Source: Alphaproteobacteria bacterium (GTDB lineage: Bacteria; Pseudomonadota; Alphaproteobacteria; RF32; CAG-239). Taken from it: a stretch of DNA of 60,146 nt. The notes under the pieces were generated by a model. It was not told the origin of the DNA and did not search any database. It saw nothing but the letters and a program-made list of their open reading frames with translations. The stretch covers positions 1 through 60,146 of the forward strand of contig JAFVFB010000011.1 of assembly GCA_017475705.1 (NCBI GenBank), written 5' to 3'. Below, piece after piece: positions 17,710 through 26,377 of this stretch. Numbering within the stretch: the stretch's first letter is position 1; each line of letters begins with the position of its first letter. The translations under genes were made by a program, and so were the position numbers.

Positions 17710-18339
17710 ATGAAACATATTATCACCATAATTGCGTTTTTCTGTATGATTGGCAGCGAGGCCTTCGCAGCGGCAAAAAAAGAGGATATTCAAAAAGTTG
17801 AAACTTATTTGAATTCGATTAAAACCCTTTCTGCAGATTTTGTGCAGATTGCTAGTAATGGTGAGCAGGTTGAAGGGCATCTTTATGTTGAAAAACCAAA
17901 TAAAATTCGTATGGAGTATAAGGCTCCTTCAAATATTTTAATTGTTGGCAATGGTGATTATATCGTTTATTATGATAAGGAACTTGAACAGATTACCAAT
18001 ATTGATTATGAAGATATTCCGGCAGCGATGATCCTTGCTAATACGGTGCATATTAATGGTAAAGAACTTAAAGTTACTGATTTTGCACAGGATCCTGGTA
18101 TGACTAGAATGAGCTTGCAGTATGCAAAAGCCGGCGATATGGGGCCGTTTACTTTGGTTTTTGCTAATAATCCATTCGAATTAAAACAATGGAAAGTGAT
18201 TACGCCACAGTCACTAGAAGTTTCTCTTTCTCTTTATGATACAGTGGTCGATGGGCAGCTTAATGATAGTTTATTTAAATTTAATAAGCGTGCTGAAACA
18301 CATGCTAAGAAAAAGGGTAAATATAATAAAAAGAAATAG
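17710..18339 (+). CDS. lolA: Outer-membrane lipoprotein carrier LolA
   Basis: A 209-residue periplasmic chaperone with a signal peptide (MKHIITIIAFFCMIGSEAFA-A). It shows the LolA pattern: VETYLNSIKTLSADFVQ, then GHLYVEKPNKIRMEYKAP (the conserved R-x-x-Y in the hydrophobic cavity), VGNGDYIVYYDKELEQI, and late ELKQWKVITPQ. LolA takes lipoproteins from LolCDE to the outer membrane. The C-terminus has a lysine-rich tail (KKKGKYNKKK) not usual in the family. It stands as a single gene. Confidence 0.92.
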   Translation: MKHIITIIAFFCMIGSEAFAAAKKEDIQKVETYLNSIKTLSADFVQIASNGEQVEGHLYVEKPNKIRMEYKAPSNILIVGNGDYIVYYDKELEQITNIDYEDIPAAMILANTVHINGKELKVTDFAQDPGMTRMSLQYAKAGDMGPFTLVFANNPFELKQWKVITPQSLEVSLSLYDTVVDGQLNDSLFKFNKRAETHAKKKGKYNKKK

Positions 18340-18435
18340 TCTCTTTTAGCTTTGGATAAAGTTTCAGGGGAAAGCATAACTTTTTATTTGTAAGTGGTTT
18401 ATTGTTATTGGCGTGAGGGTGGTTTTTGTTTCCTC

Positions 18436-20100
18436 TTAAAACAAGCCGCTGATATTTCCTGTAGCATCAACATCAATTTTTTCGGCAGCAGGATATTTGG
18501 GTAAACCAGGCATGGTGTTTATCGAGCCTGATAGGACGACGATAAAGCCAGCACCGGCAGCTAATCTGACTTCAGTTATGGGAAAAACATATCCTTTAGG
18601 GGCACCTAATTTTGTTTTGTCATGAGAAATTGAGTTTTGGGTTTTTGCCATGCAGATAGGGAGGTTCTTATACCCCCATTGTTCAATTGTTTCGATTTCT
18701 TGTTCGGCTTTTTTGCTAAAGCGAACACGTTTGGCTCCATATATTTCTGTGGCTATACAATTTATTTTTTGCTTTATAGGGATTTCTAAGTTATATAGAC
18801 ATTTTCCATTGATGGCGTGAGGCTGCTGTTCTAATTCTGATAATAGTTGTTGAGCTAAATTTATACATCCCTTGCCACCTTTTTCCCATCCTTGTGTAAT
18901 AATGGCTTTAATTCCTTCTTTTTGGCATAGTGCTTTTACGAGCTCTAATTCTTTTGGGGTGTCAGTTGTAAAGTGATTAATGGCGACGATTGGTCGATAA
19001 CCAAATTTCTCTAAATTTTTTATATGTGTTTGCAAATTGCAAAAGCCTTTTTTTATGGCTGTCAGGTTTTCTTTATCTAAATCTGTTTTTGCAATATGGC
19101 CATGCATTTTTAAAGCCCTAACGGTTGCAACTAATATGATAGCAGATGGATAAAGATTTGTTTTTCTTGCAAAAATATCGAAAAATTTCTCAGCTCCTAG
19201 GTCTGCACCAAAGCCTGCTTCGGTAATAACATAATCTGCTTTATTTAAAGCTATTTTGGCAGCAATAACAGAGCTTGTGCCGTGTGCAATATTAGCAAAA
19301 GGGCCCCCATGAATTAGTGCTGGTGTATGTTCTAATGTTTGAACTAAATTAGGTCTGATGGCATCTTTGAGAATTGCGGCCATTGCGCCAGCGGCTTTGA
19401 TGTCTTTGGCATAGATGGGGGAATTATTGATGTCTTTGGCAATGACGATTTTTTCTAGGCGTTTTTTTAAATCAATTAAATTTTCGGATAAGCATAGAAT
19501 AGCCATTATTTCTGAGGCAACGCTGATATTGAAACCGTCTTGACGAGGTGAGCCGTTTATCTTTCCACCTAAGCCTATTTTAATGTTTCTTAAGGATCTG
19601 TCGTTTAAATCCAGGCATCGTTTAAAAAGTACTTCTTTTATTTTTAGTTCGTTACCATATTTAATATGGTTATCAATCATAGCAGCTAATAGATTGTTGG
19701 CGGCTGTGATGGCATGAATGTCGCCGGTGAAGTTTAAATTAATGTCAGACATAGGGACTACTTGGGAATATCCACCTCCTGTAGCACCACCTTTTAAACC
19801 GAAGCATGGGCCCATTGAGGGTTCTCTCAATGATAAGCAGACATTCTTTTTTAATTGCTGTAAAGCATCGGCTAAACCTATTGAAACGGTTGATTTTCCT
19901 TCTCCGGCTGGAGTAGGGGTCATGGCTGTTACTAAAATGAGTTTACCTTGTGTGGAGGAAGGTTTGCTCTTGATATAATTAAGCTTGGCTTTGTAATAGC
20001 CGTAAGGTTCATAATCTTCAGTTGCTAGATGAAGTTTTTTGGCAATCTTGTTGATTTTAAATGGTTTTGAATTGTTTGCTATTTCTATATCTGTTAACAT
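18436..20100 (-). CDS. fhs: Formate-tetrahydrofolate ligase
   Basis: A 554-residue enzyme that joins formate to tetrahydrofolate with ATP to give 10-formyl-THF. The P-loop TPTPAGEGKSTVSIGL lies near residue 60; LREPSMGPCFGLKGGATGGG near 95 is a family signature; HGGPFANIAHG near 270 and EAGFGADLGAEKF near 300 are further conserved blocks. Length is normal (550-560). In anaerobes it supplies one-carbon units from formate. It follows the thioredoxin-like gene by 21 bases on the same strand, with an AAGGA site. Confidence 0.97.
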   Translation of the reverse strand: MLTDIEIANNSKPFKINKIAKKLHLATEDYEPYGYYKAKLNYIKSKPSSTQGKLILVTAMTPTPAGEGKSTVSIGLADALQQLKKNVCLSLREPSMGPCFGLKGGATGGGYSQVVPMSDINLNFTGDIHAITAANNLLAAMIDNHIKYGNELKIKEVLFKRCLDLNDRSLRNIKIGLGGKINGSPRQDGFNISVASEIMAILCLSENLIDLKKRLEKIVIAKDINNSPIYAKDIKAAGAMAAILKDAIRPNLVQTLEHTPALIHGGPFANIAHGTSSVIAAKIALNKADYVITEAGFGADLGAEKFFDIFARKTNLYPSAIILVATVRALKMHGHIAKTDLDKENLTAIKKGFCNLQTHIKNLEKFGYRPIVAINHFTTDTPKELELVKALCQKEGIKAIITQGWEKGGKGCINLAQQLLSELEQQPHAINGKCLYNLEIPIKQKINCIATEIYGAKRVRFSKKAEQEIETIEQWGYKNLPICMAKTQNSISHDKTKLGAPKGYVFPITEVRLAAGAGFIVVLSGSINTMPGLPKYPAAEKIDVDATGNISGLF

Positions 20101-20121
20101 GACATCCTTCTTTTTTCAGGG

Positions 20122-20523
20122 CTATTTTTTGAAATAATTTAGATACTCTTCGAATCGGTTACCGGAGGTTTCATCCCAGCCCATAATATAATGATTACCC
20201 ATACATATCAATGGTAGACGGAGCTCTGTATTGGCAATACCAAATTTTTTGACACATTGTTTATATAGTTCAAAGTTATGATGAAATTTCATATCTGTAA
20301 TTGGTATTTGTAAATCAGCATGGTATTGATATAGGTAAATGTATGCATCTTTACAACTTTGACACATAGAATGGGCGAAAAAGTATATTTTATTTTCTAA
20401 TAAATTTTCTTCTTGTGCCGGCGTTGTAATCAGTTGTCCTTCTTCTGCAGTGGTAGATAACGGGAAAAGGGCACAAAGTATCAATAGTATGCTTATATAT
20501 TTGTTTTTATGCTTATTTTTCAT
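20122..20523 (-). CDS. Small exported thioredoxin/glutaredoxin-like protein
   Basis: A 133-residue protein with a signal peptide (ISILLILCALFPLSTTA-E) and a short redox-fold domain. IYFFAHSMCQSCKDAYIYL places a C-Q-S-C pair at the end of the first strand and start of the helix, as in glutaredoxins; LPLICMGNHYIMGWDE near 105 looks like the cis-Pro and following strand. It probably acts in the periplasm on disulfides. It is the first gene of a pair with fhs, an odd neighbour for an exported redox protein. AAGGAG site present. Confidence 0.6.
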   Translation of the reverse strand: MKNKHKNKYISILLILCALFPLSTTAEEGQLITTPAQEENLLENKIYFFAHSMCQSCKDAYIYLYQYHADLQIPITDMKFHHNFELYKQCVKKFGIANTELRLPLICMGNHYIMGWDETSGNRFEEYLNYFKK

Positions 20524-20622
20524 AATTTCTCCTTAGCTTATTGCCTTAGTATAGTTATATTAAGATAAACGTCAAGAAGGAAATTTGATTGAAAAAATGT
20601 TGATTTTTGTCAATTTTATGAC

Positions 20623-20650
20623 TTGACTTTGTTTAAAATTATTGTATGAT
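20623..20650 (+). promoter_or_regulatory. Promoter for the paired membrane-protein genes
   Basis: TTGACT, a 16-nt spacer and TATGAT, 48 bases before the ATG at 20699. Confidence 0.6.
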
Positions 20651-20698
20651 GTCAGCATATAAAAAACTATTTTGTCTTACTAATTATCACTATCTATT

Positions 20699-21130
20699 AT
20701 GATTAATCGTAGAATTTGGCGACACATGTCGCAACAGGTGGTCTTTACTGTCATTTTGGCATTAGTAATGGCTCTTTCTATTTGCTCTTTGGGTCTGATT
20801 TTCAAGCTTGGGGACTATGTATCTACTCTATCTGAAACATCTGAGGCTTTGTTTGTATTGATGTTATTTGCTATTTTTGCGCATGGCTATGCTATCTTTG
20901 TGTTCAAAACGGTATTTTATGACGTCATAGAAACTTATTTCTGTCCAAGGTTTGTGGAGATTGTAGGTGTTATTTTTATCTTGTTTGGATTGGGAACATT
21001 TGTAGGGTATCTTTGGGTGAGTATATCTTTTTTATTTGCTCAATTTGATATTATGCGATTAATTCCATGCTTATTAGCGCTTCTATTGTTTATCAGTTTC
21101 CTATACTGCTTGGGAAAGGATGTTGATTAA
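20699..21130 (+). CDS. Small polytopic membrane protein, unknown
   Basis: A 143-residue protein with four predicted helices (about 15-40, 48-68, 84-112, 118-138) and a short basic N-terminus. I do not recognise the family. It resembles the next gene in layout: both have an aromatic-V segment between helices 2 and 3 (FYDVIETYF here) and end in R-L-I/L-P, a hydrophobic stretch and an acidic DVD/DL tail. They are 25 bases apart and are probably distant paralogues that work together. Confidence 0.65.
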   Translation: MINRRIWRHMSQQVVFTVILALVMALSICSLGLIFKLGDYVSTLSETSEALFVLMLFAIFAHGYAIFVFKTVFYDVIETYFCPRFVEIVGVIFILFGLGTFVGYLWVSISFLFAQFDIMRLIPCLLALLLFISFLYCLGKDVD

Positions 21131-21155
21131 AGTGTAAACCTAAAAACTTTTAGTT

Positions 21156-21626
21156 ATGGAACAGAAAAAAGCTCAGCGTAAAACTTCTGAAAGTAAAAAA
21201 TTTTGGATTGATTTGCGTGCAACGATTGGTTTGGTAGTAGGTATTGCGTTTTTTGTTTTTATGACATTTGGCGCATTCAAGCTGGATTATTTTTTTAATG
21301 ATGCTATGGATCCTGTGAGCCAAATAGAACTGTTGACTCTTTATGCCTTTATTATGCTGGTGATGACATACATCTTTTGGTATGATGTATTGAATAGTTG
21401 GGTGAAGGAAGATTATGCATTTCCTTTCCTTGCTTCGGTGGCAATGTTCGTATTGGTTATTTGTGGGATTGCTATCTTTACTGCTTTTATGGCAAAGGCG
21501 GTCGAATTCTATTGTCAGGACTGGACTGATTGGGTTAGGTTACTGCCGATTGTGGTAGCTATAGTATCTATAATCTGGTTGCTTAGAGATGTTTATCAGG
21601 ACCTTGGAAAGGCTCCTGAACATTAA
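21156..21626 (+). CDS. Small polytopic membrane protein, paralogue-like partner
   Basis: A 156-residue protein with four predicted helices after a hydrophilic, basic N-terminal stretch of 20 residues. FWYDVLNSWVKEDY lies between helices 2 and 3; WVRLLPIVVAIVSII opens the last helix and the chain ends RDVYQDLGKAPEH. Its layout matches the gene just before it, so a heteromeric membrane pair is plausible. I do not recognise the family. A terminator follows. Confidence 0.65.
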   Translation: MEQKKAQRKTSESKKFWIDLRATIGLVVGIAFFVFMTFGAFKLDYFFNDAMDPVSQIELLTLYAFIMLVMTYIFWYDVLNSWVKEDYAFPFLASVAMFVLVICGIAIFTAFMAKAVEFYCQDWTDWVRLLPIVVAIVSIIWLLRDVYQDLGKAPEH

Positions 21627-21637
21627 ACTCTTTCAAA

Positions 21638-21675
21638 AACGCAGAGAATCCTGAGTGATTCGACTGCGTTTTTTT
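21638..21675 (+). terminator. Rho-independent terminator
   Basis: A stem AACGCAG/CTGCGTT, extended by GAATC/GATTC across a 1-2 nt internal loop, followed by eight T residues, just after the second small membrane-protein gene. Confidence 0.88.
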
Positions 21676-21676
21676 A

Positions 21677-21705
21677 TTGACAGAAGGAGGAAAAATTGTT
21701 ATGAT
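21677..21705 (+). promoter_or_regulatory. Strong sigma-70 promoter for the 129-residue protein
   Basis: TTGACA (21677-21682), a 17-nt spacer and TATGAT (21700-21705), directly after the preceding terminator. The expected start of transcription gives a leader of about 40 nt with an AAGGAGG site before the ATG at 21753. Confidence 0.8.
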
Positions 21706-21752
21706 ATACTTACAAGTGATATGGATTATGATTTTAAATCAAGGAGGTTATT

Positions 21753-22142
21753 ATGAGTGTTGAAAAAGATAAGCAAAGTTTTGCTAAATCTCATGGATTG
21801 AGCCAAGATGAAATAGATAAGCTTTGGCCATTGTTGGTGGAAAAATATGGTGAAAAGGTGCCGGATAATGCGCAGTTTGGCTATGTTTTTGATGGTGAAC
21901 GGAAAGAAAATACTTGGTATGTCGGTGAAGATGATTTCCAGGAAGTAAAAGAAGCAATGAAAGAAGATGCTAAAGAAAAAGATGCGCGTCTTAAAGTCAA
22001 AGCAGCTGAAGAAAAAAGAAAAACTGAATTTTCGGCAGAAAAGACTAAGTCGCAACTTGAAGCAATGCATATTCCTGGGGTGAAGAAAATTGAAATTGTG
22101 CCGCTGGAAAATGTTCCTGGATTTAAAAGAGAGGGGCGATAG
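21753..22142 (+). CDS. Charged cytoplasmic protein, unknown, coiled coil
   Basis: A 129-residue soluble protein rich in Lys and Glu, with no signal peptide. Residues 5-30 may form a helix pair (FAKSHGLSQDEIDKLWPLLV). Residues 65-105 are a probable long helix or coiled coil. The end PGVKKIEIVPLENVPGFKR looks like a short beta hairpin. It has its own near-consensus promoter, an AAGGAGG site and a terminator, which suggests strong expression as a single gene. I do not recognise the family. Confidence 0.65.
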   Translation: MSVEKDKQSFAKSHGLSQDEIDKLWPLLVEKYGEKVPDNAQFGYVFDGERKENTWYVGEDDFQEVKEAMKEDAKEKDARLKVKAAEEKRKTEFSAEKTKSQLEAMHIPGVKKIEIVPLENVPGFKREGR

Positions 22143-22169
22143 AGAGGCTTTCTCGATTTAGTGATGAAA

Positions 22170-22204
22170 AGAGGTTGCTTTAGTTTAGGCAGCCTCTTTC
22201 TTTA
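22170..22204 (+). terminator. Rho-independent terminator
   Basis: A 9-bp stem AGAGGTTGC/GCAGCCTCT (one G-U) with a 10-nt loop, followed by TTCTTTATT. Confidence 0.82.
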
Positions 22205-22208
22205 TTGA

Positions 22209-23054
22209 TTAAAGAGGTTTACGTAACATTTCTAGTGTGAAACGGTTAGTATAACCCATGTCGGCTAACATCTTTTCCACTTCAGGAAAATATCTGCCAA
22301 TTTTTTCTGTATAATGAGCATCGTCGCTGATGAGAACAGGGACCTTGCCGCCGTTATTAGCCATTTCTTTTATCATCCATTCGGCGGGATGGGGGCGACC
22401 AATACGATCATATCCTCCGGTATTGATTTCAAAGGGGTGGTTATGTTTTTTTAAGGATTCTAGTATTCTATATTTATATTCGTCATAACGTTTATCTTCT
22501 CCTAAGCCGAATATTGTGCAATAATCTAGGTGAGCAATAAAGCTAAAATAACCACTTTCAATGGCGGCTATGATATTTTCATAGTGATTGATTGTTAGCT
22601 CGTGGATGGTTTGAGAATCAGGTTGTGGGTTAAGATATTTTAGGTGAAAAATGTTGCAAATAAAACTTTCATCTTTGTTTTTGAGAAAATGGCTGCCACT
22701 GATAAGATAATCTACAGGTAATCTGGTCAGCATTTTTTCAAAGTAATTTCGCCAGCGAGGATCTTGAAAAAAGTCTACTTCAAAGCCGACTTTGATGTCT
22801 ATCTTAAATTTAGTTTTAAGATTTTGTAGAATTTCAATATGACGTTGATAAGCGGCTTCTGCTTTTTCAAAATTATCAAAAAACATCGGTTCTCTTGATA
22901 AATAGGGGGTAAGATTGGGGTGCATAATCATGTGATTGCTAACGCCGATGGTGGTAAAGCCTTTCTGCTGAGCGGTGGTAATCATTTCTTGGGCAGAATA
23001 TCTGCCGTCAAAGTGTAATTCGTTATTATGCGTATGAAGTGTAAAATTTTGCAT
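22209..23054 (-). CDS. PHP-domain phosphatase, histidinol-phosphatase-like
   Basis: A 281-residue PHP-domain protein. The first metal motif is FTLHTHNNELHFDGRYS at the N-terminus (H-x-H ... H/D), followed by GVSNHMIMHP, VGFEVDFFQ, ISGSHFLK, FIAHLDYC and a late VLISDDAHY; together these supply the trinuclear metal site. Its closest known group is HisJ/HisK-type L-histidinol phosphatase, but no his genes are adjacent and other PHP enzymes hydrolyse nucleotides or sugar phosphates. It has an AAGGA site and stands alone. Confidence 0.72.
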   Translation of the reverse strand: MQNFTLHTHNNELHFDGRYSAQEMITTAQQKGFTTIGVSNHMIMHPNLTPYLSREPMFFDNFEKAEAAYQRHIEILQNLKTKFKIDIKVGFEVDFFQDPRWRNYFEKMLTRLPVDYLISGSHFLKNKDESFICNIFHLKYLNPQPDSQTIHELTINHYENIIAAIESGYFSFIAHLDYCTIFGLGEDKRYDEYKYRILESLKKHNHPFEINTGGYDRIGRPHPAEWMIKEMANNGGKVPVLISDDAHYTEKIGRYFPEVEKMLADMGYTNRFTLEMLRKPL

Positions 23055-23184
23055 GTAAATTTCCTTTGTTTTGTTCTCTAACGCTAAATGTTTAGCAATT
23101 GGTAAATAAAATTTATTCTTTTTTACTTGAATATTTATTTTTTTTGTGATGTCTTAGCGCTGAAATTTTTATTATTATGATCAT

Positions 23185-23748
23185 ATGGAACGGTATTTAT
23201 TGTATTATTCTGATGGTAGTGTTGATTATAATCTTCGAGTTAATGAGCTACCAGTGGCTTTTCGTCTTATTTATAAGAAAGATGAAAATGATTTTTGGGT
23301 TAGGTTCCCTTTCTCTCAACAACTTATGACATACTCTGATGCGCAAAGAATGGCACATTCTGCATATGTTGGAAGTTATCGGTGTGATTTATTACCTGTT
23401 CGATATTTATGGTATTTTATGCATTCATTGGATTTTATTAATCCGCTGTTAAAAGCTTTGAAACAGCCAATGATTGAAGAAAATGTATGCGTTTGGGCCT
23501 TATCTTCGCCTAGGGATTTGCGTAAGTACGGTTTTTATTTGCAGGGGAAAGAACCTAGATTCTTTTTTTCTGAGGGGTGCCGGCGTTTTGCACTTGCAAT
23601 TTATGGGACAAGTGCTTGTCTGACGACGACGATGAATGCTGAAAAAGGTAAAAAAAAGCTCCCGCAAGGAAAGTTATGTTATCATGATGAGGATTTTGAA
23701 ACTGATAAAGTGAATAAGTTTCCTTTGCGTTTTAGCCCCATGCAGTAA
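23185..23748 (+). CDS. Unknown 187-residue protein
   Basis: No signal peptide or membrane helix. The sequence is rich in Tyr, Phe and Arg: LLYYSDGSVDYNL at the start suggests a beta hairpin, LLPVRYLWYFMHSL near 70 a helix, and GKEPRFFFSEGCRRFALAIYG near 120 another conserved-looking block. No ribosome site is visible before the ATG. Codon use looks like that of the neighbours and a terminator follows, so I take it as real. I do not recognise the family. Confidence 0.6.
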   Translation: MERYLLYYSDGSVDYNLRVNELPVAFRLIYKKDENDFWVRFPFSQQLMTYSDAQRMAHSAYVGSYRCDLLPVRYLWYFMHSLDFINPLLKALKQPMIEENVCVWALSSPRDLRKYGFYLQGKEPRFFFSEGCRRFALAIYGTSACLTTTMNAEKGKKKLPQGKLCYHDEDFETDKVNKFPLRFSPMQ

Positions 23749-23765
23749 CGAGAGAAAATCGATTA

Positions 23766-23804
23766 AAAAACAGAGTCAGTTTTCAAAACTGGCTCTGTTT
23801 TTAT
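23766..23804 (+). terminator. Rho-independent terminator overlapping the zinc operon operator
   Basis: A stem AACAGAG-t-CAGTTTT / AAAACTG-g-CTCTGTT with a very small loop is followed by TTTTTAT. Its T run forms the left arm of the palindrome at 23797. Confidence 0.85.
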
Positions 23805-23825
23805 ATCTTGACATGATATAAAAAC
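23797..23825 (+). promoter_or_regulatory. Perfect 11-7-11 palindrome around a -35 box: probable Zur operator
   Basis: GTTTTTATATC, a 7-nt centre TTGACAT and GATATAAAAAC form a perfect inverted repeat. The centre holds a consensus -35 box TTGACA (23808-23813), with TAAATT (23831-23836) 17 nt later as a -10 box. A repressor bound here would block RNA polymerase. AT-rich palindromes of this type are bound by Fur-family zinc regulators (Zur), and the operon behind it is for zinc uptake. The regulator name is inferred. Confidence 0.75.
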
Positions 23826-23843
23826 TAAAATAAATTTTTATGT

Positions 23844-24122
23844 ATGATAAAAAGATGGCTTAAAATATTACCGATTGTCTGTTTGCTTATTGCGCAAGTG
23901 ATTGTTGCTGCGCATATTCATAGTTCTGATGATGTTATTTTGGAACATGAATGTGCTTTTTGCCAAGCAGCCGTTGAATTAGCAGGTGCAGATAAACCGG
24001 AAATATTAACTGTTACTAAACCGATATATCATAAGACGATAGAAATTGTCTCTTTTATTCAAAATGTTGTTTGTTTTAATCTCCCCAATCACTACGATAC
24101 ACGTGCACCGCCCCAAGCATAA
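23844..24122 (+). CDS. Small exported metal-linked protein, DUF2946-like
   Basis: A 92-residue protein with an N-terminal signal or anchor (LKILPIVCLLIAQVIVAAH) and a His/Cys-rich stretch HIHSSDDVILEHECAFCQAA that could bind Zn2+. The end, TRAPPQA, resembles the last residues of DUF2946 proteins, which are found beside metal transporters. It is the first gene of the zinc operon, 18 bases behind the operator. No ribosome site is visible and the leader is predicted to be very short. It may deliver or sense metal in the periplasm. Confidence 0.6.
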   Translation: MIKRWLKILPIVCLLIAQVIVAAHIHSSDDVILEHECAFCQAAVELAGADKPEILTVTKPIYHKTIEIVSFIQNVVCFNLPNHYDTRAPPQA

Positions 24123-24199
24123 CTTTTTCAATCAAATTAAACCAATGCCGGAAGTTTAACTTCTTGGCTCTTATAAACTATTTAATAAAGGAAAAATTT

Positions 24200-25465
24200 A
24201 TGCAAAGACAGAATTTAGCGGTCATATCCGCCATTTTGGCTGTGGCGTGCGCAAATGTCGCCAAAGCTGATGATAGCGAACTATTAAAAAGAATTGAACA
24301 ATTAGAAACGCGTATCAATGAATTAGAAAATAATCAAACACAAATACCGATGCCCACAGCGCAAGCCACGCCAATGAACTCTATGAGTGCATTTAACCCT
24401 TATATCAGTGTGGTTTTAAACGGTGCATATAACTATTATTCTAATAGGAATAAAGAAATATCCGGTTTTCAAATTGGTGAAGAAGGAGAAAGTCCGGATA
24501 AAGGTTTTAGTTTAGGTGAAAGCGAAATCAATATTGGTGCCAATGTCGATGATAAATTCTTGGCAAATTTGACTGCTGCCGTAGTTAGTGAAGATGGAGA
24601 TGACAAAATAGAGCTGGAAGAAGCCTATGTACAGTCTATGGGTTTACCATATGGAATTACGGTGACTGCCGGACGAATGAAACCTGTGTTCGGTTATTTG
24701 AATGAAAAGCACGCTCATACAGATGAATTTGCCGACAGACCATTGCCTTATCGAGTATTTTTGAACAATGCGTATCGTGATGACGGTGTGCAGGCATCGG
24801 TAGTATTGCCGACAGACTTTTATACTGAAATTGGCGGTGGTTTATATAAAGGCGGATATTTTCCGTCATCCTCGGAAGGTTCTGGAGATGGTGCGGCCAA
24901 TGCTTTTGTTAAGTTCGGTGGCGATATAACCGACAATCACGCTTGGTTAGCAGGATTTTCTTACCTTTATGCCAAAAGCAACAAAGGTCGTGAGAGTGAT
25001 GATATTCTGTTCAAAGGCAAGGATAATCTTTACGGAATTTCTTTAAAATATACCTATGCGCCGACAGGCAATAACAAAGAAACGGAATTTGCCTTGCAGG
25101 GCGAATATTTATTTCGTGATGAAAAAGGCAAATACAATATAGAAGATGCCGGATTTGAGCAGTACAACAATAAATCTTCAGGTTGGTACCTGCAAGGGAC
25201 ATACAAATTTATGACTAATTGGAAAGTTGGCTATCGCTATGCACAAATGAGGGCTGATGATGTATCTGATGCCTTGAAGGATACGCCGCTTGATGCCAAA
25301 GGGCATAAGCCACAAATGCATTCTTTGATGGTTGAGTGGAATAATTCGGAGTTTTCACGCATTCGTTTGCAATATAATTACGATAAGACAAGCAAAAAAG
25401 ATGATAATCAAATTGTGCTTGAATACACCATGAGCTTCGGTGCACATGGGGCGCATAGTTTTTAA
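24200..25465 (+). CDS. Zinc-regulated outer-membrane porin-like beta barrel
   Basis: The ATG at 24200 (AAAGG site) gives a signal peptide ending ANVAKA-D. Residues 23-45 form a short coiled coil (SELLKRIEQLETRINELENN) like the trimerisation segment of some porins. The rest alternates polar and aromatic residues as in a 16-strand barrel and ends YTMSFGAHGAHSF, a terminal Phe with histidines. Proteins with this G-A-H-G-A-H end are found next to zinc ABC transporters and are taken as zinc-regulated outer-membrane channels. It sits between the DUF2946-like gene and znuA. Confidence 0.78.
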   Translation: MQRQNLAVISAILAVACANVAKADDSELLKRIEQLETRINELENNQTQIPMPTAQATPMNSMSAFNPYISVVLNGAYNYYSNRNKEISGFQIGEEGESPDKGFSLGESEINIGANVDDKFLANLTAAVVSEDGDDKIELEEAYVQSMGLPYGITVTAGRMKPVFGYLNEKHAHTDEFADRPLPYRVFLNNAYRDDGVQASVVLPTDFYTEIGGGLYKGGYFPSSSEGSGDGAANAFVKFGGDITDNHAWLAGFSYLYAKSNKGRESDDILFKGKDNLYGISLKYTYAPTGNNKETEFALQGEYLFRDEKGKYNIEDAGFEQYNNKSSGWYLQGTYKFMTNWKVGYRYAQMRADDVSDALKDTPLDAKGHKPQMHSLMVEWNNSEFSRIRLQYNYDKTSKKDDNQIVLEYTMSFGAHGAHSF

Positions 25466-25476
25466 GGAGAAAGAAT

Positions 25477-26376
25477 ATGAAGAAATTTATAATGTTTTTG
25501 ATGATAGCAATGCTTGTAACTCCGAATTCCTTTGCGTTGAATGTCTTTACCTGTGAACCGGAGTGGAAGAGCTTAACCGAGGAAATAACCAAAAATACAG
25601 CTGATGTTTATAGCGCGACTAATGCTAGCCAAGATGTGCATTATATTCAAGCTAAACCAAGCTTAATGGCCAAAATCCGCAAAGCCGATATGGTTGTTTG
25701 TACAGGGGCTGATTTGGAAATTGGCTGGTTACCTTTGATATTGCGTAAAGCAGGCTCGGCAAAGGTGCAAGAAGGTGGTGCAAATTTGATTTATGCCTCT
25801 CAATATGTGACAACGATTGAAAAACCGACACGTATTGACCGTGCCGATGGTGATGTTCATCCGAACGGAAATCCGCATTTGCATTTAAATCCGTATAATA
25901 TATTGAAAGTTGGTAAAATTATTGTTGATAAATTAGCGGATATTGACAGTGAAAATGCAAATTTTTATGCGCAGAACTATGATAATTTTGCGGCTAAAAT
26001 GCGTGCAAAAATAAAAGATTGGGAAAATCAAGCTAGAGAACTCAATGGTGTGAATATCATAACCAATCATAAGAATATGAGTTATTTATTTGATTGGTTG
26101 AATATTAAGACTATCGGAACTTTAGAGCCAAAGCCAGGAATTCCTGCTACATCAAAGCATCTGGGTGAACTTAAAACTCTAACAGAGAAAAATAAAATTG
26201 CTTTTATTGCGTATGCGCCGTTTGAAAGTTCGAAACCTGCCAAATGGCTCTCTCAAGAAAGCGGTATAAAAGCGGTAGTGTTGCCATACACCATCGGTGG
26301 AAATAAACAGGTTAATGACTTGTTTGATTTGTTTGCGGTGAGCATCGATTTAATGCTTGGTGCAAAAGGAAAATAA
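25477..26376 (+). CDS. znuA: Zinc ABC transporter periplasmic binding protein ZnuA-like
   Basis: A 299-residue cluster A-I binding protein with a signal peptide (ending NSFA-L). Metal-site regions are visible: the first strand VFTCEPEW has lost the usual early His, but GDVHPNGNPHLHLNPYN near 125-141 holds several His residues, NIITNHKNMSYLFDW near 192 the next His, and LPYTIGG near 270 the acidic/hydrophobic end. It captures Zn2+ (possibly Mn2+) in the periplasm. The gene lies 11 bases after the porin and 1 base before the permease. Confidence 0.87.
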   Translation: MKKFIMFLMIAMLVTPNSFALNVFTCEPEWKSLTEEITKNTADVYSATNASQDVHYIQAKPSLMAKIRKADMVVCTGADLEIGWLPLILRKAGSAKVQEGGANLIYASQYVTTIEKPTRIDRADGDVHPNGNPHLHLNPYNILKVGKIIVDKLADIDSENANFYAQNYDNFAAKMRAKIKDWENQARELNGVNIITNHKNMSYLFDWLNIKTIGTLEPKPGIPATSKHLGELKTLTEKNKIAFIAYAPFESSKPAKWLSQESGIKAVVLPYTIGGNKQVNDLFDLFAVSIDLMLGAKGK

Positions 26377-26377
26377 A

